A stretch of DNA of 64,000 nucleotides from the NCBI RefSeq assembly GCF_000333015.1, contig NZ_BANT01000016.1:1-64000 (forward strand), read 5' to 3'. Below the pieces are notes generated by a model, which saw only the letters and a program-made list of their open reading frames with translations, was not told the origin of the DNA and ran no database searches. The position numbers and the translations under genes were made by a program. The DNA comes from Gordonia hirsuta DSM 44140 = NBRC 16056 (GTDB lineage: Bacteria > Actinomycetota > Actinomycetes > Mycobacteriales > Mycobacteriaceae). Positions 56,697-64,000 of the stretch are shown piece after piece; positions within the stretch are counted from its first letter, which is position 1, and every line of letters starts with the position of its first letter.

Positions 56697-57964
56697 TGAC
56701 CGAGCTGCGAGACTTCTCCACGCGCGGTGGAGAGTTCCCCAGTGTGGTGGTGACCTCGATGGTCGCCACCACCTCCCTGGGCGTCGACCTCGATTCCACC
56801 TGGGAGAAGCTCGTGGCCGGTGAGACCGGTATCCGTGAGCTCACCGACGACTTCGTCACCCAGTTCGGGGAACTTCCTTCCCGCATCGGCGGGCGCCTGA
56901 TCGAGGATCCGGCGCTGGAGGTGACCCGTGTCGAGGCACGACGCATGGCGTACGTCGAGCGTGTGTCGCATGTGATGAGCAAGCGGCTCTGGGCCCAAGC
57001 CGGTGAACCGGAGGTCGACCCCGAGCGGTTGGCCGTGGTGATCGGTACCGGCCAGGGCGGCGGCGACGCCATGATCGACGCGGTCAAGGCTATCGAGACG
57101 TCCGGCAACTACCGCAAGGTGTCGCCGCTCGCGGTCTCCATGGCCATGCCGAACGGCCCGGCGGCCGTGGCCGGTCTGAACGTCGGTGCCCGCGCCGGCG
57201 TCATCACCCCGGTCTCGGCCTGTTCGTCCGGTGCCGAGGCGATCGCCCACGCCTGGCGGCACATCGTCCTCGGTGACGCCGATATGGTCGTCACCGGCGG
57301 CGTCGAGGGGCACATCGATGCGATTCCGATCGCGGCCTTCTCGATGATGCGTGCCATGAGCACCCGCAACGACGATCCGGCCGGCGCTTCGCGTCCGTTC
57401 GACAAGGATCGTGACGGCTTCGTCTTCGGCGAGGCCGCCGCGATGATGGTGATCGAGCGCGAGGACCACGCCCTGGCCCGCGGTGCGCACATCCACGCCC
57501 GCATCATGGGCGCCGGTATCACCTCCGACGGTTTCCATCTGGTCGCCCCGGACCCCAGCGGTCAGGGCAACACCCGGGCGATGACCCGGGCGATGCAGAC
57601 CGCCGGACTGACCAAGGAAGACATCACGCACGTGAACGCGCACGCGACGTCGACCCCGATCGGTGATACCGCGGAAGCACTGGGCATCCAGGCGGCCGTG
57701 GGCAACCATGCCGCGATCTACGCGCCGAAGTCGGCGCTGGGCCACTCGATCGGCGCCGTCGGTGCCCTCGAAGCGGTCCTGACCATCAAGTCGGTGGAAG
57801 AGGGAGTGATCCCGCCGACGCTGAACCTGGAGAACCTCGACCCCGAGTGCGGCGACATCGACGTCGTCCACGGCGAGGCCCGCCGCGGGCAGATCGATTA
57901 CGCCCTGAGCAACTCCTTCGGGTTCGGTGGCCACAACGTGGCGCTCGCCATCGGGCGTTACTGA
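56696..57964 (+). CDS. kasA: Beta-ketoacyl-ACP synthase KasA (FAS-II)
   Basis: 422 residues. The catalytic triad is Cys176 in [11 protein letters not shown], His316 in [11 protein letters not shown] and His350 in [10 protein letters not shown]. It condenses malonyl-AcpM with growing acyl chains that lead to meromycolates. In M. tuberculosis kasA is followed by kasB; here accD6 follows after 34 bases and no second ketosynthase is encoded. It is coupled to acpM. Confidence 0.95.
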   Translation: MTELRDFSTRGGEFPSVVVTSMVATTSLGVDLDSTWEKLVAGETGIRELTDDFVTQFGELPSRIGGRLIEDPALEVTRVEARRMAYVERVSHVMSKRLWAQAGEPEVDPERLAVVIGTGQGGGDAMIDAVKAIETSGNYRKVSPLAVSMAMPNGPAAVAGLNVGARAGVITPVSACSSGAEAIAHAWRHIVLGDADMVVTGGVEGHIDAIPIAAFSMMRAMSTRNDDPAGASRPFDKDRDGFVFGEAAAMMVIEREDHALARGAHIHARIMGAGITSDGFHLVAPDPSGQGNTRAMTRAMQTAGLTKEDITHVNAHATSTPIGDTAEALGIQAAVGNHAAIYAPKSALGHSIGAVGALEAVLTIKSVEEGVIPPTLNLENLDPECGDIDVVHGEARRGQIDYALSNSFGFGGHNVALAIGRY

Positions 57965-57998
57965 TCCACTCCACCACCCTCACCCCGAGGAGACCGTG

Positions 57999-59450
57999 AT
58001 GACGACACTGGCACCCGTTCCGGGACACCGGGAGGCAGCCGATCCCCGCGATCCGCTGCTGCGTCTGAACAGTTTCTTCGACGAGGGCACCGTGGCGCTC
58101 CTGCACCCCCGAGACACCTCGGGGGTGCAGGCCGCCGCCGGTCTGGTCAACGGTGTGCGCACCATCGCCTACTGCACCGACGGCACCGTCATGGGCGGGG
58201 CCATGGGTGTGGTCGGCTGCGCCCACATCATCAACGCGATCGACACCGCCATCGACGAGCAGGCACCCGTGGTGGGCATCTGGCACTCCGGCGGCGCTCG
58301 TCTGGCCGAGGGCGTCGAGGCCCTGGATGCGGTCGGCCGCGTCTTCGAAGCCATGGTCCGTGCCTCCGGTGTGGTCCCCCAGATCTCCGTCGTCGTCGGT
58401 TTCGCCGCCGGCGGCGCCGCCTACGGTCCCGCGCTGACCGATGTGGTCATCATGGCGCCCGACGGCCGCGTCTTCGTCACCGGCCCGGATGTGGTCCGCA
58501 GCGTCACCGGCGAGGACGTCGACATGGAGTCCCTCGGCGGCCCGCACACCCACGGCCGCAAGTCCGGGGTCAGTCACATCACCGCCGATTCGGAAGACGA
58601 CGCCTACTGGCGCGCCCGGCGACTGGTGTGCACCTTCGCCCAGCAGGGGCATTTCAACAAGGCACTGGCCGAAGCCGGCGATACCGACCTCAAGGCACTG
58701 CTGCCCGAATCCAACCGGCGCGCCTACGACGTGCATCCGGTGATCGAGAAGCTGCTGGATACCCAGCTCGCCGCCGACGGTGTCACCGAGGTGAGCACCT
58801 ACGAGGAACTGCAGGCCAAGTGGGCCCCGAACATCTCGGTCGGGTTCGGCCGGCTGTCGGGGCGCAGCGTCGGCGTGGTGGCCAACAACCCGTTGCGGAT
58901 GGGTGGCTGCCTCAACTCCGAGGCGGCCGAGAAGGCCGCCCGCTTCGTGCGCCTGTGCGACGCCTTCGGCATTCCGCTGATCGTCCTGACCGATGTCCCC
59001 GGCTATCTGCCCGGCGTGGATCAGGAATGGGGCGGGGTGGTCCGGCGCGGCGCCAAGCTCCTGCACGCTTTCGCCGACTGCGCGGTCCCCCGTGTCACCC
59101 TGGTGACCCGCAAGATCTACGGCGGCGCCTACATCGCGATGAACGCCCGCGCCCTGGGCGCGACCGCCGTCTTCGCCTGGCCCGGCTCCGAGGTCGCCGT
59201 CATGGGCGCCAAGGCCGCGGTGGGGATCCTGCATAAGAAGACCCTCGCAGCCGCACCCGAGCATGAGCGCGAAGAACTGCACGACCGCCTGGCCGCCGAA
59301 CACGAAGAGATCGCCGGCGGCGTCGGCCGGGCCCAGTCCATCGGGGTCGTCGACGAGATCATCGATCCCGCGCGCACCCGCAGCCGCATCGCCGCGGCCC
59401 TGGCCGCCGCCCGCCCCGGGCGCGGCACCCACCGCAATATCCCGCTGTAG
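57999..59450 (+). CDS. accD6: Acyl-CoA carboxylase beta subunit AccD6
   Basis: The carboxyltransferase subunit that, with an AccA3-type biotin subunit elsewhere, makes malonyl-CoA for FabD. 483 residues from the ATG at 57999, with a cgaggaga site. The two crotonase-like halves carry GGAMGVVGCAHIINAIDTA, VVGFAAGGAAYGPALTDVV (oxyanion Gly-Gly-Ala), and RKIYGGAYIAMNARALGA with AWPGSEVAVMGAKAAVGIL. It closes the FAS-II operon. Confidence 0.95.
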   Translation: MTTLAPVPGHREAADPRDPLLRLNSFFDEGTVALLHPRDTSGVQAAAGLVNGVRTIAYCTDGTVMGGAMGVVGCAHIINAIDTAIDEQAPVVGIWHSGGARLAEGVEALDAVGRVFEAMVRASGVVPQISVVVGFAAGGAAYGPALTDVVIMAPDGRVFVTGPDVVRSVTGEDVDMESLGGPHTHGRKSGVSHITADSEDDAYWRARRLVCTFAQQGHFNKALAEAGDTDLKALLPESNRRAYDVHPVIEKLLDTQLAADGVTEVSTYEELQAKWAPNISVGFGRLSGRSVGVVANNPLRMGGCLNSEAAEKAARFVRLCDAFGIPLIVLTDVPGYLPGVDQEWGGVVRRGAKLLHAFADCAVPRVTLVTRKIYGGAYIAMNARALGATAVFAWPGSEVAVMGAKAAVGILHKKTLAAAPEHEREELHDRLAAEHEEIAGGVGRAQSIGVVDEIIDPARTRSRIAAALAAARPGRGTHRNIPL

Positions 59451-60077
59451 ACCGCCCGTCCGGCTCCCGTCCACCGCGCCTCACGCAGCCCCTGCGTTCG
59501 CGGCCCCCATTCGCGGCCCCGGTTCCGCGCTCGCAGCCCTCGCGGCGTATTCGCGGCCCTCGATTCACGTTCGCGGCCCCGGTTCCGCGCTCGCGGCCCT
59601 CGCTGCGTATTCGCGGCCCTCGATTCACGTTCGCGGCGCTCCTCCCGCAGACGCGGCCCTCGTTCCGGACGCGGCGTTAGCGAGTGAAGCGAACGCAGCT
59701 GGACGCCGCGTTTACCGGACGAGCGCCGCGTTCATGATCCGAGCACCGCGTTTACCGCCCGGGTGCCGCCCGGCACCGCCTGATCCCGCACACGCGCCGA
59801 GTACCAGCGGCAGCGCCATCCACGCGCCACGACCATCCCCTGCGTCAGCGATCCCGCATGGCCGATCGATCACCGCCAGCACATTTGCAACAACTGTCAC
59901 TTCAATCACTCGGATACCACCTCGGGCCGACACTCCGGCCACACGACACGCCGATGGTCCCAGAAACCACTAGCGCAACACACACCACTCAAGGCATACT
60001 TTGTAGCGACAGTGTGTTATCCGGGACGACTAGGCGTTGGGGAAGACGTTCCTCGTCGAACCCGGAGGTGAATACAA
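59451..60077. other. 627-base gene-free, repeat-rich region
   Basis: No convincing gene in either strand. The first third (59460-59760) is dominated by repeated tcgcggcc, gcgctcg and ccgcgtttacc units, including a 60-bp tandem duplication listed separately. From about 59760 to 60063 the sequence is unique, with ordinary composition, and ends in the ribosome site of the DUF3145 gene (ggaggtga at 60064-60071). A promoter for DUF3145 must lie here; ttgtag and tgttat around 60000-60020 are the only hexamer-like candidates. Confidence 0.7.
59511..59630. repeat. 60-bp tandem duplication downstream of accD6
   Basis: Two adjacent 60-base copies (59511-59570 and 59571-59630) differ at two bases only. 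Each begins tcgcggccccggttccgcgc and ends cgattcacgt. A partial third unit starts at 59631. The period is a multiple of three; on the minus strand it reads as a 20-residue repeat containing NVNRGPRIR, but without a start or ribosome site. Confidence 0.9.
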
Positions 60078-60596
60078 GTGCGCAACTTGAACCAGTTTGC
60101 GGACCTGACGAGCGGTGTGGTGTACATCCACGCCGCACCCGTCGCGCTGTGCCCGCATGTGGAGTGGGCATTGTCGTCGACGCTGAACGCCCGCGCCGAC
60201 CTGAAGTGGTCGGCGCAGGAAGCCGAACCCGGCCGCATGCGCGCCATCGTGGACTGGGTCGGCCCGGTGGGCACTGGCGCACGCCTGGCCAACGCCCTGC
60301 GCGAATGGTCGGGCCTGCTGTTCGAGGTGACCGAAGACCCCAGTGCCGGGGTGGACGGCGAACGCTTCGCCTATGTCCCGGGCCTGGGCTTGTGGCGCGG
60401 GTCCACCAGCGCCAACGGCGACGTCATCCTCGGGGAGATGCAGCTGCGCTCGATGCTCGACGCTCAACCCGACAGCTTCGGGCTCGCCGGCGAGCTGGAG
60501 TCCGCCCTGGGCACCGCCTGGGACGAAGCCCTGGAGAACTACCGCATGGGCGGTGTCGGCGCCGAGGTCACCTGGCTCAGTCAGCGCGTCGGCTGA
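60078..60596 (+). CDS. DUF3145 protein
   Basis: 172 residues from the GTG at 60078, with a ggaggtga ribosome site 7 bases upstream. The family start NQFADLTSGVVYIHAAPVALCPHVEWALSSTL is close to the form conserved throughout Mycobacteriales. Later segments WSGLLFEVTEDPSAG and YVPGLGLWRGSTSANGDVILGE are also conserved. Function unknown; conserved and usually single-copy in this order. Its stop overlaps the end of the convergent membrane-protein gene by 16 bases. Confidence 0.9.
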   Translation: MRNLNQFADLTSGVVYIHAAPVALCPHVEWALSSTLNARADLKWSAQEAEPGRMRAIVDWVGPVGTGARLANALREWSGLLFEVTEDPSAGVDGERFAYVPGLGLWRGSTSANGDVILGEMQLRSMLDAQPDSFGLAGELESALGTAWDEALENYRMGGVGAEVTWLSQRVG

Positions 60597-61138
60597 CCCT
60601 CCTCGCTGACCGCCGTCCCAGCGCCGGACGTCCCAGCGCCGGCCGTCCCAGCGCCGGACGTCGCCCCGCCCTTGCCGGAGTCGCTCTTGTGCGCGCCGGG
60701 CTGCGTACCGTCGCCTCCGCGTGAAGACTTGGGCGCGACGGCCCCGCGCGCACCGACCTTGCTCGCTCCCCCGTCGGCGTCACCCAGCGCGGCCAGCCGG
60801 TCCTCCCGCTCGAGGCGGATGATGTGCGCGATCCGGGCGAACACCGATTCGAAAGTCAGGGCCACCGCACACAGCATCGCGATGCTGCCCGGCACCAGCA
60901 CCAGCAGATCGTCGATCTGTTCCCACGCCTTGGGGCTCCACAGCGCCACCCAGGTCAGCAGCAGCGCGATCACCGTGGCGGCCTCGCCGAGTAGATTCAG
61001 CGCGACGAATCCTAAGGCTGCAGCGCGGTGCCGGGCGACCGCCTTGCGCGAGAAGTGGAAGTTCGCCGCGAAGGCCAACAGCAGCACCGCAAACAACGAC
61101 AGCAGCATGCCGAGATCATCGCTGGTCAAGTCACGCAT
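60581..61138 (-). CDS. Small membrane protein with low-complexity tail
   Basis: 185 residues from the ATG at 61138 (MRDLTSDDLGMLLSLF). Three hydrophobic helices lie at about residues 9-28, 40-62 and 76-98, with Arg/His between the first two. The C-terminal 70 residues are low complexity; the Ala/Gly/Thr/Ser run GATSGAGTAGAGTSGAG is encoded by a tandem repeat of cgtcccagcgccgg units at 60612-60662. I do not recognise the family. Its stop lies within the end of the DUF3145 gene. Confidence 0.7.
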   Translation of the reverse strand: MRDLTSDDLGMLLSLFAVLLLAFAANFHFSRKAVARHRAAALGFVALNLLGEAATVIALLLTWVALWSPKAWEQIDDLLVLVPGSIAMLCAVALTFESVFARIAHIIRLEREDRLAALGDADGGASKVGARGAVAPKSSRGGDGTQPGAHKSDSGKGGATSGAGTAGAGTSGAGTAVSEEGQPTR

Positions 61139-61330
61139 CGCCGGTTCCTCCACGTCTTCGCGGTCATCGGCTCTGACGATAACCCACCGCAACGACGATG
61201 CCCGACCGCGCCGTCGGCACCGGCCGCCTCCGGCTCCACAGCGGCACGCTTGAATCTGCCGAACCAGCCGCAGATGCACCGACCCCGCCCCCGGAGAGCT
61301 CCGGAGGCGGGGTCGGACAGCAGGCGGGGG

Positions 61331-62404
61331 TCAGCGAGCGAGCGGGTAGCGCAGGCGCGCCACGGCCACGTCGTTCCAGATCTCCGAGTCGACCTCGGCC
61401 GCCCGGACCGGAACCACTTTGCCGCCGTTCTGCAGGACGACCATCGCGATCCGGGACATCAGGTCGTAGCCCTCGTCGGAGAAGGTCAGATCACCGTTGG
61501 TGCCGTCCAGGCGGCCCAGGGTGTCGACGGTGAAGTCGTACACCAGGGTGTCGACCGCACCGGCCACGGCAGCACGGGCGATATCGGCCAGATCGGTGGC
61601 GACCAGGCCCTTGCTGATGCCGTCGGCGATGGTGTCGACGGTCTCGGTGGCCCGGCGGGCGTTGATGGTGGTCAGGCCCTCCCGGATCGCCTGGTCCACC
61701 TGGTCCGGGCGCAGGTCGTCGGGGCTTCCCGGCACCAGGACCACCTCGCGGCGGCCGCTGAAGGCTTCGCGGAACATGCCCTCCAGCGGATCGGTGGCGA
61801 ACAGGAACAGCGGACGCTCGCTGGTCGGGTCAGCGTGGATCAGAACCGACTCGACCTTGGCGGCCACCCGCTTGGCGTAGCTCTCCAGGGTCTGGGTGCG
61901 CTCGTCGCCGTGCGCACGCGCATCGTGGAAGTCGCCCTCGTCGACCTTCAGCTCGTGGGCTTCATCGGTGCCCGAGGCCGACCAGATGTGCCACTCGTTG
62001 GCCGACAGCGTCACCGCGTAGGCGCGCTGCGGATTGGCCACCGACCGCACGATCTGGCCCAGGTCCCAGTACTTGCCGACCTGCAGCTGGTGCTCCAGGT
62101 TGTTGGGCAGCACAAAGATCTCGGCACCGTCGGCGGTGGCGAAGATCGCCAGCGACCGGGACAGCACGTCCCAGCACGGATCCTCCAGGATCCACTCGGT
62201 GATGGCGTGGAACGACTCCTGGATGGCGTGGTCGGCGCCGCGCTCGCGCAGGGTGCGGATCGCCTGGTCCATCGAGCTCTTGACGGCGGTGCGGGCCACG
62301 TCGTACTCAGCGGCGGTGGCCGGCACGTAGATGGTCACCGCATTCTCCTTCGGCGCTCCCATCTCGAGCAGCTCGGCGGTGGTCGGGAACTCATATCGTG
62401 CCAA
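61331..62404 (-). CDS. Possible baeRF-family (bacterial release-factor-like) protein
   Basis: 357 residues from the TTG at 62404 (MARYEFPTTAELLEMGAP), which has a perfect aggagg site 7 bases upstream on its strand; earlier codons overlap non-coding sequence. The N-terminal half has NAVTIYVPATAAEYDVARTAVKSSM and AEIFVLPNNLEHQLQVG; the C-terminal half has PLFLFATDPLEGMFREA and ARAAVAGAVDTLVYDFTVDT. This layout resembles the baeRF superfamily, bacterial relatives of archaeo-eukaryotic release factor eRF1, whose members are thought to act on stalled or modified ribosomes. The assignment is from recall of the family pattern and should be treated as tentative. Confidence 0.55.
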   Translation of the reverse strand: MARYEFPTTAELLEMGAPKENAVTIYVPATAAEYDVARTAVKSSMDQAIRTLRERGADHAIQESFHAITEWILEDPCWDVLSRSLAIFATADGAEIFVLPNNLEHQLQVGKYWDLGQIVRSVANPQRAYAVTLSANEWHIWSASGTDEAHELKVDEGDFHDARAHGDERTQTLESYAKRVAAKVESVLIHADPTSERPLFLFATDPLEGMFREAFSGRREVVLVPGSPDDLRPDQVDQAIREGLTTINARRATETVDTIADGISKGLVATDLADIARAAVAGAVDTLVYDFTVDTLGRLDGTNGDLTFSDEGYDLMSRIAMVVLQNGGKVVPVRAAEVDSEIWNDVAVARLRYPLAR

Positions 62405-62512
62405 CGAGGGCCTCCTGTTGCTGTGGTCTGCGCAGGGTCGTCTACGCAGGTGGGCGGGCACACCGGCGTCTTGTCCGCCGGGCGACTCCGCCGATCCGAT
62501 TTTACCGTGCGC

Positions 62513-63355
62513 TCAATTGTCCAGTTCGTCCAGGATGGCCTGATTGGTCTGGCTCCACAGGGGCTTGGCCCACGGCCCGAAATCCCGGTCGGTCAGCACC
62601 ACCGCGGCGGCCTGTCGCTGGGGGTCGACCCACAGGAAGGTCCCGGCCTGACCGAAGTGCCCGAAGGTCTCCGGCGAGTGTCCCGGTGCGGTCCAGTGCG
62701 GCTGTTTGTCGCCCTTGATCTCGGGCCCCAGCCCCCAGTCGTTGGGGCGGAATTTGCCGTATCCGGGGGTGAAGCCGTCCAGTCCGGGAAAGTTCACCGC
62801 ATACGCCGCCGCCGAGGTCTGCGGCGAGATCAGTTGCGGGACAAGAAGTTCAGCGGCCAGTCGAGCCAGGTCATCGACGTTCGACGACGCTCCGTGCCCG
62901 GCCGGCCCGTCCAGGGTGGTGGCCGTCATGCCCAGCGGCTGGGTGACCGCCTCGCGCAGATAGTCGGCGAAGGCGAAGCCGGTGGCACGTTCGACGGTCT
63001 CGGCGAGCACCTCGTAGCCGGCCGAGGAGTAGATGCGTTCGGTACCCGGCTCGGCCACGGCGATGCGCTCGGCGAAGTCCAGCCCCGAGGCGTGCGCCAG
63101 CAGATGCGCCACCGTGGCCCCGGGTGGTCCGGCGGCGTCGTCGAGCTCGATCGCCCCCTCCTCCACCGCGATCAGCACCGCATGGGCCACCAGGAGTTTG
63201 GTCACCGACGCCAAGGCGAACACCCGGCCGGTGTCGCCGAACGCCGGGACCGGGGTCCGGCCGGGTGCGATCACGGCGGCCGCGACGTTCCCGACCGGCC
63301 AGTCGACGAGTTTCTGCAGAGCCTCCACCCCCGCCACGCTACCTGCGCGGCTCAC
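62513..63355 (-). CDS. Class-C-beta-lactamase-like serine hydrolase
   Basis: 280 residues. The nucleophile Ser lies in ALASVTKLLVAHA (Ser-x-x-Lys), the class C Tyr in IYSSAGYEVLAE (YSS where YxN is usual), and HFGQAGT resembles the third motif (HxG). No signal peptide is seen, so it is probably cytosolic, acting as an esterase or D-amino-acid amidase rather than on beta-lactams. GTG at 63355 (MSRAGSVAGVE) is used; GTG at 63337 is an alternative. The next gene upstream ends 30 bases away on the same strand. Confidence 0.8.
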   Translation of the reverse strand: MSRAGSVAGVEALQKLVDWPVGNVAAAVIAPGRTPVPAFGDTGRVFALASVTKLLVAHAVLIAVEEGAIELDDAAGPPGATVAHLLAHASGLDFAERIAVAEPGTERIYSSAGYEVLAETVERATGFAFADYLREAVTQPLGMTATTLDGPAGHGASSNVDDLARLAAELLVPQLISPQTSAAAYAVNFPGLDGFTPGYGKFRPNDWGLGPEIKGDKQPHWTAPGHSPETFGHFGQAGTFLWVDPQRQAAAVVLTDRDFGPWAKPLWSQTNQAILDELDN

Positions 63356-63385
63356 GCGGCGGGGAGGCTGTTACGTGCCCGCCGG

Positions 63386-64000
63386 CTACGGGGCGGGGAC
63401 CGGCTCCGGCTCGGTGGCCGGGGTGTCCTCGACGATGCTGGGTGCGACCTCCAGCTCACCGGAGCGGTCGACCACCTGGCCCTCGTCGAGGGTGCGATCC
63501 ACCTCGTCGACGGTGCCCAGGACGCGGTCGACGTCGGCGGCGCTGTAGCCGCAGTCGCGGGTGGCCTCGGAGACCCACTTCTTGGTCAGCCGCTCCTTAC
63601 CCGCCTCATGCGCCTGCGCCACGGTGCCGCGCTGGATGTCGGTGGACCGGCTGAAATCGGGCACCGTCTCGCAGACGTGGAAGACCGAGCCGCCCTTGGT
63701 CCAGAACACCTCGTCCTTACCGGTCAGCTCCTTGACCACATTGGCCTCGACGCTGTACTGCTCCACCGACGGGGCGTCCTTGTCATAGGAGAAGACGCCG
63801 ACCACCACGGCCACAATGATCGCGACGGCGCCGAGGATGCCCTTCTGCTTGCCGTCCATGTCCTTGTCCAGGAAGATCAGGACGATCAGCGGCAGGAACG
63901 CCAGCACGGTCATGATGACACCGAGCTGATTCTGGACGAAGAAACGGACCTTGTCCTTCTCCGAGGCCGGGTCGTACCGGTTCGCCTTCTTCCACAGCAG
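63386..64000 (-). CDS. Membrane protein with extracytoplasmic domain, 5' end beyond the window
   Basis: The frame is open from the window edge; the visible 204 residues begin LLWKKANRYDPASEKDKVRFF and continue through an ATG at 63913 that may be only internal. Two hydrophobic helices lie at about residues 26-45 and 54-72, separated by the basic loop KDMDGKQKG. The following soluble part holds a single Cys pair (HVCETV and RDCGYS) and ends in an Asp/Glu/Pro-rich tail. I do not recognise the family. Confidence 0.7.
   Translation of the reverse strand: MLWKKANRYDPASEKDKVRFFVQNQLGVIMTVLAFLPLIVLIFLDKDMDGKQKGILGAVAIIVAVVVGVFSYDKDAPSVEQYSVEANVVKELTGKDEVFWTKGGSVFHVCETVPDFSRSTDIQRGTVAQAHEAGKERLTKKWVSEATRDCGYSAADVDRVLGTVDEVDRTLDEGQVVDRSGELEVAPSIVEDTPATEPEPVPAP

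Noticed and set aside
59359-59628. Minus-strand frame with a 20-residue repeat (NVNRGPRIR)
   Set aside because: No ribosome site, overlaps the accD6 end antisense, and the repeat arises from the 60-bp DNA duplication.
59511-59630. Possible CRISPR array
   Set aside because: The copies are directly adjacent without spacers, and no cas gene is in the window.

Overview
The window is a continuous stretch of high-GC actinobacterial chromosome. It contains an AcpM-type acyl carrier protein next to a KasA-type ketosynthase and AccD6, a PucR-type regulator in front of fabD, homodimeric pyruvate dehydrogenase E1 (aceE), GlnR-type nitrogen control sites, DUF3145, DUF3052, DUF3043 and DUF4191 proteins, and many GTG/TTG starts. 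From memory, the gene order follows the Mycobacterium tuberculosis Rv2205c to Rv2248 region closely. This points to the mycolic-acid-producing Mycobacteriales, most likely a Gordonia-like genus; the genus is inferred, not proven.

Layout. 1-4.1 kb: the 3' part of a glycerate kinase gene, a DUF3043 membrane protein, then late cobalamin synthesis as a fused cobU-cobT and cobS. 4.1-8.1 kb: ilvE and gcvT on the minus strand and the leucyl aminopeptidase pepA on the plus strand. 8.2-13.4 kb: a lipoylation block (two-lipoyl-domain acyltransferase, a TIGR01777 epimerase, lipB, lipA, DUF4191). 13.5-15.3 kb: a short-chain dehydrogenase and a patatin-like hydrolase, translationally coupled, that together carry three frame breaks. 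15.4-24.9 kb: an RDD protein and the nitrogen block glnA, glnE, glnA2 with GlnR-type boxes before both glutamine synthetases, plus a beta-lactamase-fold protein, an FKBP lipoprotein and a tandem crcB pair. 25-32.3 kb: panB, a prolyl aminopeptidase, a CYTH-CHAD protein, and a four-gene iron-siderophore ABC transporter behind an IdeR/DmdR-like iron box. 32.35-32.77 kb: RNase P RNA on the minus strand. 32.8-41.4 kb: histidine phosphatase, zinc-ribbon coiled coil, Nif3-like protein, CobC-like aminotransferase, a PtkA-like HAD protein with PtpA, SURF1, a secreted unknown, CobD/CbiB, and a spermidine-synthase-like methyltransferase.

41.3-50.8 kb is the most accessory-looking part. It holds a possible Tsr3/DTW-superfamily protein, a secreted lipase, a succinate-semialdehyde dehydrogenase, tRNA-Val(UAC), a mycothiol-dependent isomerase-fold protein, a secreted SGNH hydrolase, and a large acyltransferase-3 protein whose C-terminus is a paralogue of that SGNH protein. 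AhpE, DUF3052 and a lipoprotein follow. 51-59.5 kb: aceE, then a MabR-like regulator and the FAS-II operon fabD-acpM-kasA-accD6, preceded by a perfect palindrome matching the MabR operator form. 59.5-60.1 kb is a gene-free repeat region. 60-64 kb: DUF3145, a small membrane protein, a possible baeRF-family protein, a class-C-beta-lactamase-like hydrolase and a membrane protein cut by the window end.

The genes work mainly in core metabolism: pyruvate to acetyl-CoA (aceE with the lipoylated acyltransferase, supplied by lipA/lipB), acetyl-CoA to meromycolate-type acyl chains (accD6, fabD, acpM, kasA), nitrogen assimilation under GlnR and GlnE, and cobalamin completion split over three sites (cobU-cobT-cobS, cobC, cobD). 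I saw no phage, transposase, CRISPR array or plasmid gene. I did not find a clearly new multi-gene system. The best leads are the SGNH/acyltransferase-3 paralogue pair, the triply frame-broken dehydrogenase-hydrolase pair, and the short tandem duplications that span stop codons.
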